Under the pieces are notes generated by a model. The model made no database searches, had not been told where the DNA came from, and saw only the letters and a program-made list of their open reading frames with translations. From positions 1 to 48,153 of IMG/VR virus record IMGVR_UViG_3300032323_003286: a stretch of DNA of 48,153 nt. One strand, given 5' to 3'. The translations under genes were made by a program, and so were the position numbers. The stretch comes from a virus. Below, piece by piece: positions 30,954-37,292 of the stretch (positions within the stretch are counted from its first letter, which is position 1; every line of letters begins with the position of its first letter).

Positions 30954-31283
30954 TTAATTGACTACCTCTGTTTTAACTTCCTCTACTTTTTCTTTTTTAG
31001 GTCGTCCTCGTTTAATCAAACCTAACTCTCTTTTACTTTCTAATTCTTTTAGTCTCTTTTGACGTTCTGAATTTTCATTTACTGGACGTCCTTTTTTAAT
31101 TTCTCCATTAATTTTCTTATTCTCTAATTCCTTCAAACGTTTCTGTCTTTCAGAGTTTTCATTTACAGGGCGTCCTTTCTTTAACAATCCATTTTCTCTT
31201 TTTTCTTCTAAAAAAGCAATTCTTAATTGACGATTTGAATTTGGGTTAACTGGACGTCCTAATTTAATTTCTTTAACTTTCAT
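30954..31283 (-). CDS. Repeat protein with AT-hook-like GRPVNxNS units, copy 2
   Basis: The 109-residue paralogue of the 27680-28024 protein has repeats KLGRPVNPNSNRQLRIAFLE, KKGRPVNENSERQKRLKELE, KKGRPVNENSERQKRLKELE and a final KRGRPKKEK, spaced about 27 residues. Each unit has a basic-GRP core and an amphipathic helix. Here spacers are Glu/Lys rich and codons A/T rich, unlike copy 1. The last KRGRPKK is a near-perfect AT-hook. A DNA-binding, perhaps DNA-bridging, role is inferred. Confidence 0.72.
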   Translation of the reverse strand: MKVKEIKLGRPVNPNSNRQLRIAFLEEKRENGLLKKGRPVNENSERQKRLKELENKKINGEIKKGRPVNENSERQKRLKELESKRELGLIKRGRPKKEKVEEVKTEVVN

Positions 31284-31323
31284 AACTTTTCTTTTTAATT
31301 ATTTATCTCTTTATTTATACCTT

Positions 31324-31333
31324 AATATACGAA
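31324..31333 (-). promoter_or_regulatory. TTCGTATATT element
   Basis: Exact copy followed by AAGGTATAAAT; 40 bases before the second GRP-repeat gene. Confidence 0.65.
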
Positions 31334-31359
31334 TTATTTTTAATATCTTTTAGTCCTTA

Positions 31360-31584
31360 TTAACTTTCATCTTTTATATAACTAATTAAGTCCTCATCAT
31401 TCATAAAACTCTTTTCTTTATACCCTTCCTCTATATAAGTGTCCCATTTCTGATAAGCCCCTTCAAAAATATCTATTTTATTATTTACTTTTAAATAAAA
31501 GTCATCTTCATATCCTCCGTCTAAGAATAATTCCCATTTTACTTCTATTCCTTCTTTTTCTAATTTTTCTTTTAAATCTTTCAT
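31360..31584 (-). CDS. Hypothetical acidic protein (74 aa)
   Basis: MKDLKEKLEKEGIEVKWELF then LDGGYEDDFYLKVNNKIDIF and KSFMNDEDLISYIKDES. Alpha/beta, acidic. Function unknown. Confidence 0.68.
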   Translation of the reverse strand: MKDLKEKLEKEGIEVKWELFLDGGYEDDFYLKVNNKIDIFEGAYQKWDTYIEEGYKEKSFMNDEDLISYIKDES

Positions 31585-31608
31585 CTTTTATCTCTTTATT
31601 TATACTTC

Positions 31609-31618
31609 AATATACGAA
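31609..31618 (-). promoter_or_regulatory. TTCGTATATT element
   Basis: Exact copy followed by GAAGTATAAAT; 24 bases before the 74-residue gene. Confidence 0.65.
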
Positions 31619-31634
31619 TCTTATTTAATAAAGC

Positions 31635-31784
31635 TTATTCCTCTGATGATTTATGTTTTTGTTTTCTTGTATATGTCTTTTTAGAAGGTATAGTCCTTGC
31701 TACAAAGCGTCCGTCAAAATAGCCTTGTTGCTTCTGGGATTCCCTTGTGGCAGTTAAATTAATTTTAATCGTTTCTTTTTTCAT
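31635..31784 (-). CDS. Small basic protein (49 aa)
   Basis: MKKETIKINLTATRESQKQQ then GYFDGRFVARTIPSKKTYTR and KQKHKSSEE. Strongly basic, in contrast to acidic neighbours, suggesting nucleic-acid binding. The promoter element lies only 6 bases before ATG, so the message would be nearly leaderless. First gene transcribed away from the gene-free region at 31.8-32.4 kb. Confidence 0.62.
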   Translation of the reverse strand: MKKETIKINLTATRESQKQQGYFDGRFVARTIPSKKTYTRKQKHKSSEE

Positions 31785-31790
31785 GCTTTT

Positions 31791-31800
31791 AATATACGAA
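31791..31800 (-). promoter_or_regulatory. TTCGTATATT element, unusually close to start
   Basis: Exact copy, but only 6 bases before the ATG of the basic 49-residue gene. The usual TATAA stretch is absent. Confidence 0.5.
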
Positions 31801-32033
31801 GAATCTTTTGATAAAAAACGTCCTCACTTAAGCAGTAAGGTGGCCTGCAATTTATTGCAAGCTTTCAATTTTTTTGTGAACAATTTTGTTTTTTGTTTAC
31901 TCTGTAAATACTTTTGTGCCCGTTAACTGTTGCTATTTACTTCTTCTATTTCCATTACAAATGTTCTCTTATACATATGGCAATATACAACTTTTTTTAT
32001 GTTTTTCCAAGTATTTTTTTAATTTTTTTAATG

Positions 32034-32094
32034 TCAATTTCTACCCTTTGATGACGATTTTTACCCTAGTGTCGATTTCTACCCCGTGATTCCT
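32034..32094. repeat. Three iteron-like copies of TCGATTTCTACCC
   Basis: TCAATTTCTACCC (from 32034), ACGATTTTTACCC (from 32054) and TCGATTTCTACCC (from 32072), spaced 20 and 18 bases and each followed by a G/T/A tail. Such short direct repeats near two helical turns apart are typical of protein-binding arrays. Confidence 0.65.
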
Positions 32095-32315
32095 TGCGTT
32101 TTCGTGTGGTTTTGTATATACTTTTGGAAAGAAGTTAAAAAGGGGTGGGGATGGGTGTAAATGGGTTAGACCACGACATTATTTGTACTCTATGTTGCCA
32201 ATCACATTTTCCACATACCATATGATAATTTCCGTTCGGTGATGATCATTGTTGATGATCGTCGTTCCCTATGTTGATGTTCATTCCACACATGACGATT
32301 CACATTTGATGAAGA

Positions 32316-32332
32316 ACTAATAACATTAGTTA
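32316..32332. repeat. Inverted repeat AACTAAT-AAC-ATTAGTT
   Basis: Seven perfect pairs with a three-base centre inside the candidate origin; could be an operator for a dimeric protein or a cruciform. Confidence 0.6.
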
Positions 32333-32434
32333 TTATTTATGATTTTCGTGGCGATTTTCATCGTTGATTTTCATTTGTGATGACTATCATTGACGATGTT
32401 CGTTCACGTTTATTTTGCGATAATCATCAATGTT

Positions 32435-32506
32435 TCATCGCACAAAATCCCTAATCAATAACATGATGATCAATATACTAAGAAATACTATTACAAATGC
32501 TACCAT
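32435..32506 (-). CDS. Membrane microprotein (23 aa)
   Basis: MVAFVIVFLSILIIMLLIRD then FVR. One hydrophobic helix with basic end. It starts with AGGTTATG 14 bases after the 54-residue gene and ends at the border of the candidate origin. Confidence 0.5.
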   Translation of the reverse strand: MVAFVIVFLSILIIMLLIRDFVR

Positions 32507-32520
32507 AACCTTTATTTTAT

Positions 32521-32685
32521 TTAATCAATTTTCACTCCTAATGTTTTACACATATGTTCCAGATCAATTTCAATATCTCCTTTACTTTCCAATACTGCTT
32601 TCAATGAACCAACCATTTGTACTACATTGGGATGTGTTGAGATCATTTCTGCTTTTTTAATGAATTCACTTAATTTTATTTTCAT
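32521..32685 (-). CDS. Small hypothetical protein (54 aa)
   Basis: MKIKLSEFIKKAEMISTHPN then VVQMVGSLKAVLESKGDIEI and ending LGVKID. Helical. Has its own promoter-like element 28 bases upstream and precedes the 23-residue microprotein. Confidence 0.65.
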   Translation of the reverse strand: MKIKLSEFIKKAEMISTHPNVVQMVGSLKAVLESKGDIEIDLEHMCKTLGVKID

Positions 32686-32713
32686 AATTTTTTTCTTTTT
32701 TTATTATACACTG

Positions 32714-32722
32714 AATATACGA
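32714..32722 (-). promoter_or_regulatory. TCGTATATT element (variant)
   Basis: One change at the 5' end (ATCGTATATT) followed by CAGTGTATAATAA; 28 bases before the 54-residue gene. Confidence 0.55.
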
Positions 32723-32739
32723 TTTCTCTCTCACAAAAA

Positions 32740-32955
32740 CTATTCCTCTATAATCTCTAGCTCTGTTTCGGTATGCCAATTAGCAGTGTTTTCCATTCCA
32801 AATTCATTGGTACGTCCCTTTACAATTACTTTGTAATCTAATCCGTCACGTTCATCCAATTCATATCCAACAATAACTCCTATATCACCAACTTCATTTA
32901 TTGATCCGTTTTCTGAGGATACAATTTTTACTTTATTTCCTACTTCAAATTTCAT
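32740..32955 (-). CDS. Small KOW/SH3-like protein (71 aa)
   Basis: MKFEVGNKVKIVSSENGSIN then EVGDIGVIVGYELDERDGLD is a typical KOW/SH3-like barrel pattern (VGxxVxI...GxxGxIxG). Ends ETELEIIEE. It may bind nucleic acid or ribosomal partners. It begins one base after the stop of the 24-residue microprotein. A similar protein is at 38452-38658. Confidence 0.7.
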   Translation of the reverse strand: MKFEVGNKVKIVSSENGSINEVGDIGVIVGYELDERDGLDYKVIVKGRTNEFGMENTANWHTETELEIIEE

Positions 32956-32956
32956 A

Positions 32957-33031
32957 CTAATACTTTTTAAATAATACTAAACCAATCAATGTCCACCAAA
33001 ATCCAACCCAAATAAGTCCAAACAATATCAT
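32957..33031 (-). CDS. Membrane microprotein (24 aa)
   Basis: MILFGLIWVGFWWTLIGLVL then FKKY. Hydrophobic, Trp-rich single helix with a basic end. Overlaps the stop of the 53-residue gene as ATGA and leads the KOW-like gene by one base, so all three are coupled. Confidence 0.55.
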   Translation of the reverse strand: MILFGLIWVGFWWTLIGLVLFKKY

Positions 33032-33189
33032 GCTAAATCTTTAATTAAGTCCCACAATGTTTCTCCTGTTCCTTTTCCATTAAATGTTACCTCATAGTTT
33101 GGGTCCATTCCACTCAACAATGTATCATCTACCAATTCATGTAGGTATTCAAATTCCTTCTCGTAATAATCACATTTCAAACTATACAT
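33028..33189 (-). CDS. Small acidic protein (53 aa)
   Basis: MYSLKCDYYEKEFEYLHELV then DDTLLSGMDPNYEVTFNGKG and ending LIKDLA. Starts at AAAGTTATG. Function unknown. Confidence 0.65.
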   Translation of the reverse strand: MYSLKCDYYEKEFEYLHELVDDTLLSGMDPNYEVTFNGKGTGETLWDLIKDLA

Positions 33190-33215
33190 AACTTTTATTT
33201 TTTCTTTTATACTAC

Positions 33216-33225
33216 AATATACGAA
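33216..33225 (-). promoter_or_regulatory. TTCGTATATT element
   Basis: Exact copy followed by GTAGTATAAAAG; 26 bases before the 53-residue gene. Confidence 0.68.
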
Positions 33226-33241
33226 ATCTATTTTGGAAAAC

Positions 33242-33682
33242 TTAGTCCTCCATTATTTCTTCTTCAAATATATCACTCAAACTCTCCCGTACACAAGTAT
33301 CTACACTATACCAATAATCCCAAATCACACCGTAACAGGTCAAATCTTCACCATTAAATTTACTTTTAATGTTCCAACCATCACCATCATATTCATACCC
33401 CAATTCTTTTAGGTTAGTTGCGAATTGTTTTGCATAATGTCTCATTACAATACGATCAATTGTGTCCACTAATATACAATCAAGGAATTCATCATCTTCC
33501 CCTTCAAAATCATTTCTCAATTCTTCAATTGTTTCTAACCAAAACTCATCATTGTCATCACGTAATGATTTAATTAGTTCTGAAGTGCCTTTATACATTT
33601 TCCACCCGTTTTCTTTACGTAGTGTAATGATTTCGCTTTTAATAGTATCTAATGTGTCTTTTACAATTTCTAATTTTTCCAT
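33242..33682 (-). CDS. Hypothetical acidic protein (146 aa)
   Basis: MEKLEIVKDTLDTIKSEIIT then NGWKMYKGTSELIKSLRDDN. The middle is strongly acidic (DFEGEDDEFLDCILVD) and the C-terminal half contains GYEYDGDGWNIKSKF and VIWDYWYSVDTCV. Helical N-terminus, beta C-terminus. The high acidity suggests a DNA-mimic or binding to a basic host protein, but nothing confirms it. Confidence 0.7.
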   Translation of the reverse strand: MEKLEIVKDTLDTIKSEIITLRKENGWKMYKGTSELIKSLRDDNDEFWLETIEELRNDFEGEDDEFLDCILVDTIDRIVMRHYAKQFATNLKELGYEYDGDGWNIKSKFNGEDLTCYGVIWDYWYSVDTCVRESLSDIFEEEIMED

Positions 33683-33704
33683 AACCTTTTTTCTTTTATA
33701 CTAC

Positions 33705-33714
33705 AATATACGAA
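33705..33714 (-). promoter_or_regulatory. TTCGTATATT element
   Basis: Exact copy followed by GTAGTATAAAAG; 22 bases before the 146-residue gene, directly after the hairpin at 33715-33732. Confidence 0.7.
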
Positions 33715-33732
33715 AGCTCTTTTGTAAGAGCT
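33715..33732 (-). terminator. Intergenic hairpin attached to promoter
   Basis: Minus strand AGCTCTT-ACAA-AAGAGCT then TTCGTATATT. Seven perfect pairs. Confidence 0.6.
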
Positions 33733-33738
33733 ATTCCT

Positions 33739-34206
33739 TTATTTTTCTAAAATTAGAAAACTAATTGGGGATTGGTCAATTGTGTTTTGTATTTGAGCTA
33801 CTACTGTTTCTATGAATTTCTCTGGTGTGATTTGTTTTCCTTCATATTCTAAAACAGGTTTGAAATTAACACAATCCACTATAAGTGTATCATACATTCC
33901 TCCATCACTCCATCTGTATTGTATTCCTGTTCTGAATCGGAATCCACCTTTAACTTCTTTTTTAGCTTTTTCCCGGTTATAACCATATACCATTTCTCTT
34001 TCATAAACTGCTCTATCAACATGATGATTTATGCCATGTTTCCTTACATAAAATTTATTTTGAAGGTAATCTAAAAAATCAAAAATATACTCTTCACAAA
34101 AATCAATAATAACTTTTGCTTTGGCTGCTTTCTTTTGTGCTGCTAAATCTTTTTCAATTTCAATTTTGTTTTGTTCTTGTTTGAACATTTCATCAAATTT
34201 CTTCAT
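33739..34206 (-). CDS. Hypothetical protein with charged helical N-terminus (155 aa)
   Basis: MKKFDEMFKQEQNKIEIEKD then a Lys/Ala-rich helix LAAQKKAAKAKVIIDFCEEY. The middle contains GGFRFRTGIQYRWSDGGMYD. The C-terminus VVAQIQNTIDQSPISFLILE is helical. No family recognised. Co-transcribed with the 65-residue gene (19-base gap). Confidence 0.7.
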   Translation of the reverse strand: MKKFDEMFKQEQNKIEIEKDLAAQKKAAKAKVIIDFCEEYIFDFLDYLQNKFYVRKHGINHHVDRAVYEREMVYGYNREKAKKEVKGGFRFRTGIQYRWSDGGMYDTLIVDCVNFKPVLEYEGKQITPEKFIETVVAQIQNTIDQSPISFLILEK

Positions 34207-34225
34207 AACTTTTATTTTTTATTTC

Positions 34226-34423
34226 TTACAAACTATCAACAAACTTATACACTTCATGTAACAATGAATCATCATCAATTTGATACCCATCTTTACTAGT
34301 TACTTCACAATCCATGAATTTTCCTGAATCGTCTAACCATTCTTTATAAATTAGTACTCCTTCTGTTTCATGTTGAATAGTAATTGTATTTACTGTAAAC
34401 TGTTCTGTAATTAAAACTTCCAT
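34226..34423 (-). CDS. Small acidic protein (65 aa)
   Basis: MEVLITEQFTVNTITIQHET then EGVLIYKEWLDDSGKFMDCE and ending VYKFVDSL. Beta-rich. Function unknown. Confidence 0.65.
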   Translation of the reverse strand: MEVLITEQFTVNTITIQHETEGVLIYKEWLDDSGKFMDCEVTSKDGYQIDDDSLLHEVYKFVDSL

Positions 34424-34446
34424 AATTTTTTTCTTTTTATATAATC

Positions 34447-34456
34447 AATATACGAA
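34447..34456 (-). promoter_or_regulatory. TTCGTATATT element
   Basis: Exact copy followed by GATTATATAAAAAG; 23 bases before the 65-residue gene. Confidence 0.65.
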
Positions 34457-34472
34457 ATCTCTTTTGTAAAAA

Positions 34473-34718
34473 CTATTCCTTAATTATATTTGCTAATCCA
34501 TTACCTGCATTGATGATCCGTTTAGCTATTGTGTCTACACTTTCAAGTACTTCAAACCCACCATTGTTATGTGTTGTTACTCCTATTCTGGTATGTTTTG
34601 GTTTGTCTATTGTTCCGTAGCTTCTTTTTTCTTCTACTTCAAAGAAATGTCCTATCATGTTTATGTTTATGTAGATAGGTTTTTTAGTTGATAGTGATGT
34701 TACTTTAATTATATACAT
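34473..34718 (-). CDS. Hypothetical protein (81 aa)
   Basis: MYIIKVTSLSTKKPIYININ then MIGHFFEVEEKRSYG and RIGVTTHNNGGFEVLESVDT. A small beta-barrel-like protein. Its stop is the TAG of GGAATAG, so the coding region runs right into the post-gene motif. Confidence 0.68.
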   Translation of the reverse strand: MYIIKVTSLSTKKPIYININMIGHFFEVEEKRSYGTIDKPKHTRIGVTTHNNGGFEVLESVDTIAKRIINAGNGLANIIKE

Positions 34719-34721
34719 ATT

Positions 34722-34943
34722 TTAGTCTTTAATATAAACGTTTTCATAAAATTCCTTCAACATTACACCATGTTCTGTTTTAACATAGTCACGCTCCAAT
34801 TTATATAAGTATTGTAGTGTTCGGTTGAATGTCCAAAAGCTATTAACTGATTTGTTTGTTGGTGTGTTGTAAAATGATTCTTTCTTACAACCCCAATCTT
34901 GAATTAGCTTGTCTACTATTTGTTGTTTTGTTTCGAATGTCAT
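34722..34943 (-). CDS. Hypothetical protein (73 aa)
   Basis: MTFETKQQIVDKLIQDWGCK then NKSVNSFWTFNRTLQYLYKL and ending VYIKD. Basic and helical. Sits 3 bases before the 81-residue gene in one operon. Confidence 0.66.
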   Translation of the reverse strand: MTFETKQQIVDKLIQDWGCKKESFYNTPTNKSVNSFWTFNRTLQYLYKLERDYVKTEHGVMLKEFYENVYIKD

Positions 34944-34946
34944 ATT

Positions 34947-35132
34947 CTAGTTTTTATCTGCCATGTTTAGTTCATTTGAAACAGTTACAATTTCGTTTAG
35001 TTCCTCAACGAGGAATTCTAATTGTGCTTTCATCATGGGATGAATATCATCACCCATCAGTTCCATAAATGTAATAGCTCCGGTTATTTTACCTTTAATT
35101 ACAGCTTCTAAAATCAATCCTTTTTGCAACAT
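34947..35132 (-). CDS. Hypothetical protein (61 aa)
   Basis: MLQKGLILEAVIKGKITGAI then TFMELMGDDIHPMMKAQLEF and ending ELNMADKN. Helical. Head of a three-gene operon. Confidence 0.66.
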   Translation of the reverse strand: MLQKGLILEAVIKGKITGAITFMELMGDDIHPMMKAQLEFLVEELNEIVTVSNELNMADKN

Positions 35133-35165
35133 AACTCTTATTTTTTAATTTCTTTTTATACAATC

Positions 35166-35175
35166 AATATACGAA
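35166..35175 (-). promoter_or_regulatory. TTCGTATATT element
   Basis: Exact copy followed by GATTGTATAAAAAG; 33 bases before the 61-residue gene. Confidence 0.65.
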
Positions 35176-35201
35176 TCTTCTTTCAAACAACTTATTCCCT
35201 C

Positions 35202-35396
35202 TTAAAACGCTCGTTTTAATGTGAGGGTTTCTAGTTTTGACAGCGCTTCGTCAATTGTCAAATCAACAAATCCATTTGTGAACAGTGGTGTTCTATTATT
35301 TGATTCTGCTTTCGCAATTTCCATTTTCATTTGTTGTGCAACCAACTTCAAACCTTCTTCAATTAAATGCTTTTCAAATCCGCTTAACTTTTTCAT
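35202..35396 (-). CDS. Hypothetical protein (64 aa)
   Basis: MKKLSGFEKHLIEEGLKLVA then QQMKMEIAKAESNNRTPLFT and ending TLTLKRAF. Helical and basic at the end. Function unknown. Confidence 0.66.
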   Translation of the reverse strand: MKKLSGFEKHLIEEGLKLVAQQMKMEIAKAESNNRTPLFTNGFVDLTIDEALSKLETLTLKRAF

Positions 35397-35439
35397 AACT
35401 TTTATTTTTTTAATTTAATTTCTTTTTCTTTTATACTGT

Positions 35440-35449
35440 AATATACGAA
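35440..35449 (-). promoter_or_regulatory. TTCGTATATT element
   Basis: Exact copy followed by ACAGTATAAAAG; 43 bases before the 64-residue gene, joined to the hairpin at 35449-35470. Confidence 0.7.
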
Positions 35450-35470
35450 AGCCCTCTTAAGAGAGGGCTT
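35449..35470 (-). terminator. Intergenic hairpin attached to promoter
   Basis: Minus strand AAGCCCTCT-CTTA-AGAGGGCTT then TCGTATATT. Nine perfect pairs, the longest of the set. Confidence 0.65.
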
Positions 35471-35478
35471 CCTTTATT

Positions 35479-35799
35479 TTATTCTTCAATAATATATTCT
35501 TCAAACGCAGCAACTACATGATCCATTATTGCTGAGATATCTATGTCTATACGAGTCACTTCAATACGATTCTCATAATTTAATTCCAACTCAGCACTAT
35601 CTAAATGTGCCAAATTATCACTGCAATAATCTAGTGCTTTTTCGATTCGTTGAGACACTTCATCAGCTAATGCTTGTGTAATTACCATTTGTGGTTGAAC
35701 GGTAATTTGGTTGATCAATGCAATCACTTTATCAATATCAACTTGTGATGTTAATGCTTTAGCTGCTTCTAATTGTTGTACAATTTCTTCTTTTTTCAT
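35479..35799 (-). CDS. Hypothetical acidic helical protein (106 aa)
   Basis: MKKEEIVQQLEAAKALTSQV then DKVIALINQITVQPQMVITQ and RIEKALDYCSDNLAHLDSAE. The C-terminal half ends FEEYIIEE. Mostly helical. Function unknown. Confidence 0.7.
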   Translation of the reverse strand: MKKEEIVQQLEAAKALTSQVDIDKVIALINQITVQPQMVITQALADEVSQRIEKALDYCSDNLAHLDSAELELNYENRIEVTRIDIDISAIMDHVVAAFEEYIIEE

Positions 35800-35824
35800 A
35801 ACTTTCTTTTTTTAAATATACTTC

Positions 35825-35834
35825 AATATACGAA
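35825..35834 (-). promoter_or_regulatory. TTCGTATATT element
   Basis: Exact copy followed by GAAGTATATTTAAAA; 25 bases before the 106-residue gene. Confidence 0.65.
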
Positions 35835-35835
35835 T

Positions 35836-36123
35836 TTAATCTTCAAAATCTTCGTCCTTCTCAAACGCTTTTACTGAAAGTTCAAAAGATAAAATATCCA
35901 ATTCATCTTCTAGATGTTCTAAAAATGTTTCCTCTCCATCATCACCTGCTAATAAACGATCTATACGTTGAGCATATATTTCTGCTTTGCGGAGCATTTC
36001 ATAGCCCTTTTTAAATTCTGCTATGATTTCTTCAGGTTGGTCATTCATAGCAATTTCATGTTCAACACGATTAGCTATTTCTCTAATGCGTCGTTGGTTA
36101 TAATCAAATGTTCCTCCACTCAT
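35836..36123 (-). CDS. Hypothetical helical acidic protein (95 aa)
   Basis: MSGGTFDYNQRRIREIANRV then EHEIAMNDQPEEIIAEFKKG and ending AFEKDEDFED. I recognise the MSGGTFDYNQYRI-type start as a common small phage protein of unknown function. Overlaps the upstream gene's stop by 4 bases. Confidence 0.75.
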   Translation of the reverse strand: MSGGTFDYNQRRIREIANRVEHEIAMNDQPEEIIAEFKKGYEMLRKAEIYAQRIDRLLAGDDGEETFLEHLEDELDILSFELSVKAFEKDEDFED

Positions 36124-36395
36124 AGTTCTAATTCTTTAACAATTTCGTTTAATTTTGTTTCCATCAATACACAGTCTTGTTTTACTTGCTCATTAGCTGA
36201 GTCTAAAACAGTTAAATTGAAATATGAACGGTGATATTCTATCCAGTTATCGCTTTGGTATCCTTCAAATACTTCAGGTACAATTGAGATTCGTCCACCA
36301 AAACCATCATCTTCTATGTAATAGTTTGGGAATGTTTCTTCAATGAATGTAAAAAATCGTTTTGTAACTTCTTTGCGTTTTTGTGTCTTTGTCAT
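36120..36395 (-). CDS. Hypothetical protein (91 aa)
   Basis: Start chosen at the GTTATG preceding MTKTQKRKEVTKRFFTFIEE, because the longer frame would run through the promoter element and hairpin. Contains NYYIEDDGFGGRISIVPEVF. It is translationally coupled to the 95-residue gene. Function unknown. Confidence 0.7.
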   Translation of the reverse strand: MTKTQKRKEVTKRFFTFIEETFPNYYIEDDGFGGRISIVPEVFEGYQSDNWIEYHRSYFNLTVLDSANEQVKQDCVLMETKLNEIVKELEL

Positions 36396-36425
36396 AACTT
36401 TTCTTTTTTCTTCTTTTATACTTGA

Positions 36426-36435
36426 AATATACGAA
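36426..36435 (-). promoter_or_regulatory. TTCGTATATT element
   Basis: Exact copy followed by TCAAGTATAAAAG; 30 bases before the 91-residue gene. It is followed upstream by the hairpin at 36436-36453. Confidence 0.7.
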
Positions 36436-36453
36436 AGCTTTCTTATGAAAGCT
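36436..36453 (-). terminator. Intergenic hairpin attached to promoter
   Basis: Minus strand AGCTTTC-ATAA-GAAAGCT then TTCGTATATT. Seven perfect pairs. Confidence 0.6.
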
Positions 36454-36459
36454 ATTCCC

Positions 36460-36882
36460 TTACATTCTATAAAACAATGAATATGATTCATTATGTGTTA
36501 GATATCTTTCTCGAATATACTTCCCCAAATCAAATCCCTTCAAACCTGTAGCTACAATTTCATCCCAATTCTCATCTGAAATGCGAGCATACAAATCTCT
36601 AAATTCCTCTCGGTTACGACTTGCTTGCGCTAGCATTTTTTCTTTTTTACGTGCAGTTGTAACTTCTTTACGTACCAATGCTTTTTCAGCTGCAGGCACA
36701 CCATCACCAGGACAAAATGGGAATTGAAATTGTAAGCGTCGTCCTACTTTATTTTCGCCTGTTTTACGATCCCATGTATATGTATTTTCCCATCGTAGAT
36801 GTATTTCCCATCCTCGATTACCTCCGTAATAAAATGTTTCTTGATCTTTAATTTCGTCCCAATACGTTTTAACTTTTGCCAT
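36460..36882 (-). CDS. Hypothetical protein (140 aa)
   Basis: MAKVKTYWDEIKDQETFYYG then GNRGWEIHLRWENTYTWDRK and QFQFPFCPGDGVPAAEKALV. The C-terminal region GFDLGKYIRERYLTHNESYS ends FYRM. Basic overall. I recognise no family; the start MAKVKTYWD is a plausible phage motif. Confidence 0.7.
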   Translation of the reverse strand: MAKVKTYWDEIKDQETFYYGGNRGWEIHLRWENTYTWDRKTGENKVGRRLQFQFPFCPGDGVPAAEKALVRKEVTTARKKEKMLAQASRNREEFRDLYARISDENWDEIVATGLKGFDLGKYIRERYLTHNESYSLFYRM

Positions 36883-36904
36883 AACTTTTCTTTTTTATAC
36901 ATTC

Positions 36905-36914
36905 AATATACGAA
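36905..36914 (-). promoter_or_regulatory. TTCGTATATT element
   Basis: Exact copy followed by GAATGTATAAAAAAG; 22 bases before the 140-residue gene. Confidence 0.65.
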
Positions 36915-36930
36915 ATCTTCTTTGTAAAAA

Positions 36931-37236
36931 CTATTCCTTACCTACTCTTATAATCTCAACATCTTCATATTTAATTTTTCCTTTTGTTCTATTTCCCATC
37001 ATATCAAATGTAAACAAATGAACACATGTTGGACCAAAATTTTTCACATTCATTGAATCTAAATATAAAATTTCATCAACTGAAATAGACTCAACTACTC
37101 CTTTATTAAACATTTTACGATCCTCATCAAATCCAATTGAATCGTTACATATGAATTGCTTTTTACCTAAACGAGCAGGAGCAAAAAATGTTGTTCCTGG
37201 TGTCATCAATGCTGCTTTAATTTCTTTAACTGTCAT
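36931..37236 (-). CDS. Hypothetical protein (101 aa)
   Basis: MTVKEIKAALMTPGTTFFAP then ARLGKKQFICNDSIGFDEDR and ending EDVEIIRVGKE. Beta-rich. Function unknown. Confidence 0.7.
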   Translation of the reverse strand: MTVKEIKAALMTPGTTFFAPARLGKKQFICNDSIGFDEDRKMFNKGVVESISVDEILYLDSMNVKNFGPTCVHLFTFDMMGNRTKGKIKYEDVEIIRVGKE

Positions 37237-37266
37237 AACTCTTATTTTTTCTTCTTTTATACATTC

Positions 37267-37276
37267 AATATACGAA
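37267..37276 (-). promoter_or_regulatory. TTCGTATATT element
   Basis: Exact copy followed by GAATGTATAAAAG; 30 bases before the 101-residue gene. Confidence 0.65.
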
Positions 37277-37292
37277 TTCTTTTTGATAAAAA

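Larger units (their letters stand above)
31805..32430. other. Gene-free region with iteron-like repeats, candidate origin
   Basis: About 630 bases with no supported gene. Contains long T-tracts (about 31870-32030), then three iterons (32034-32094), a G-rich block GGGGTGGGGATGGG near 32143, then many variants of TGATGATCATT / CGATTTTCATCGTTGA (about 32230-32430), and the inverted repeat at 32316-32332. A/T tract plus iterons plus stem-loop is a common replication-origin layout. Confidence 0.5.
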
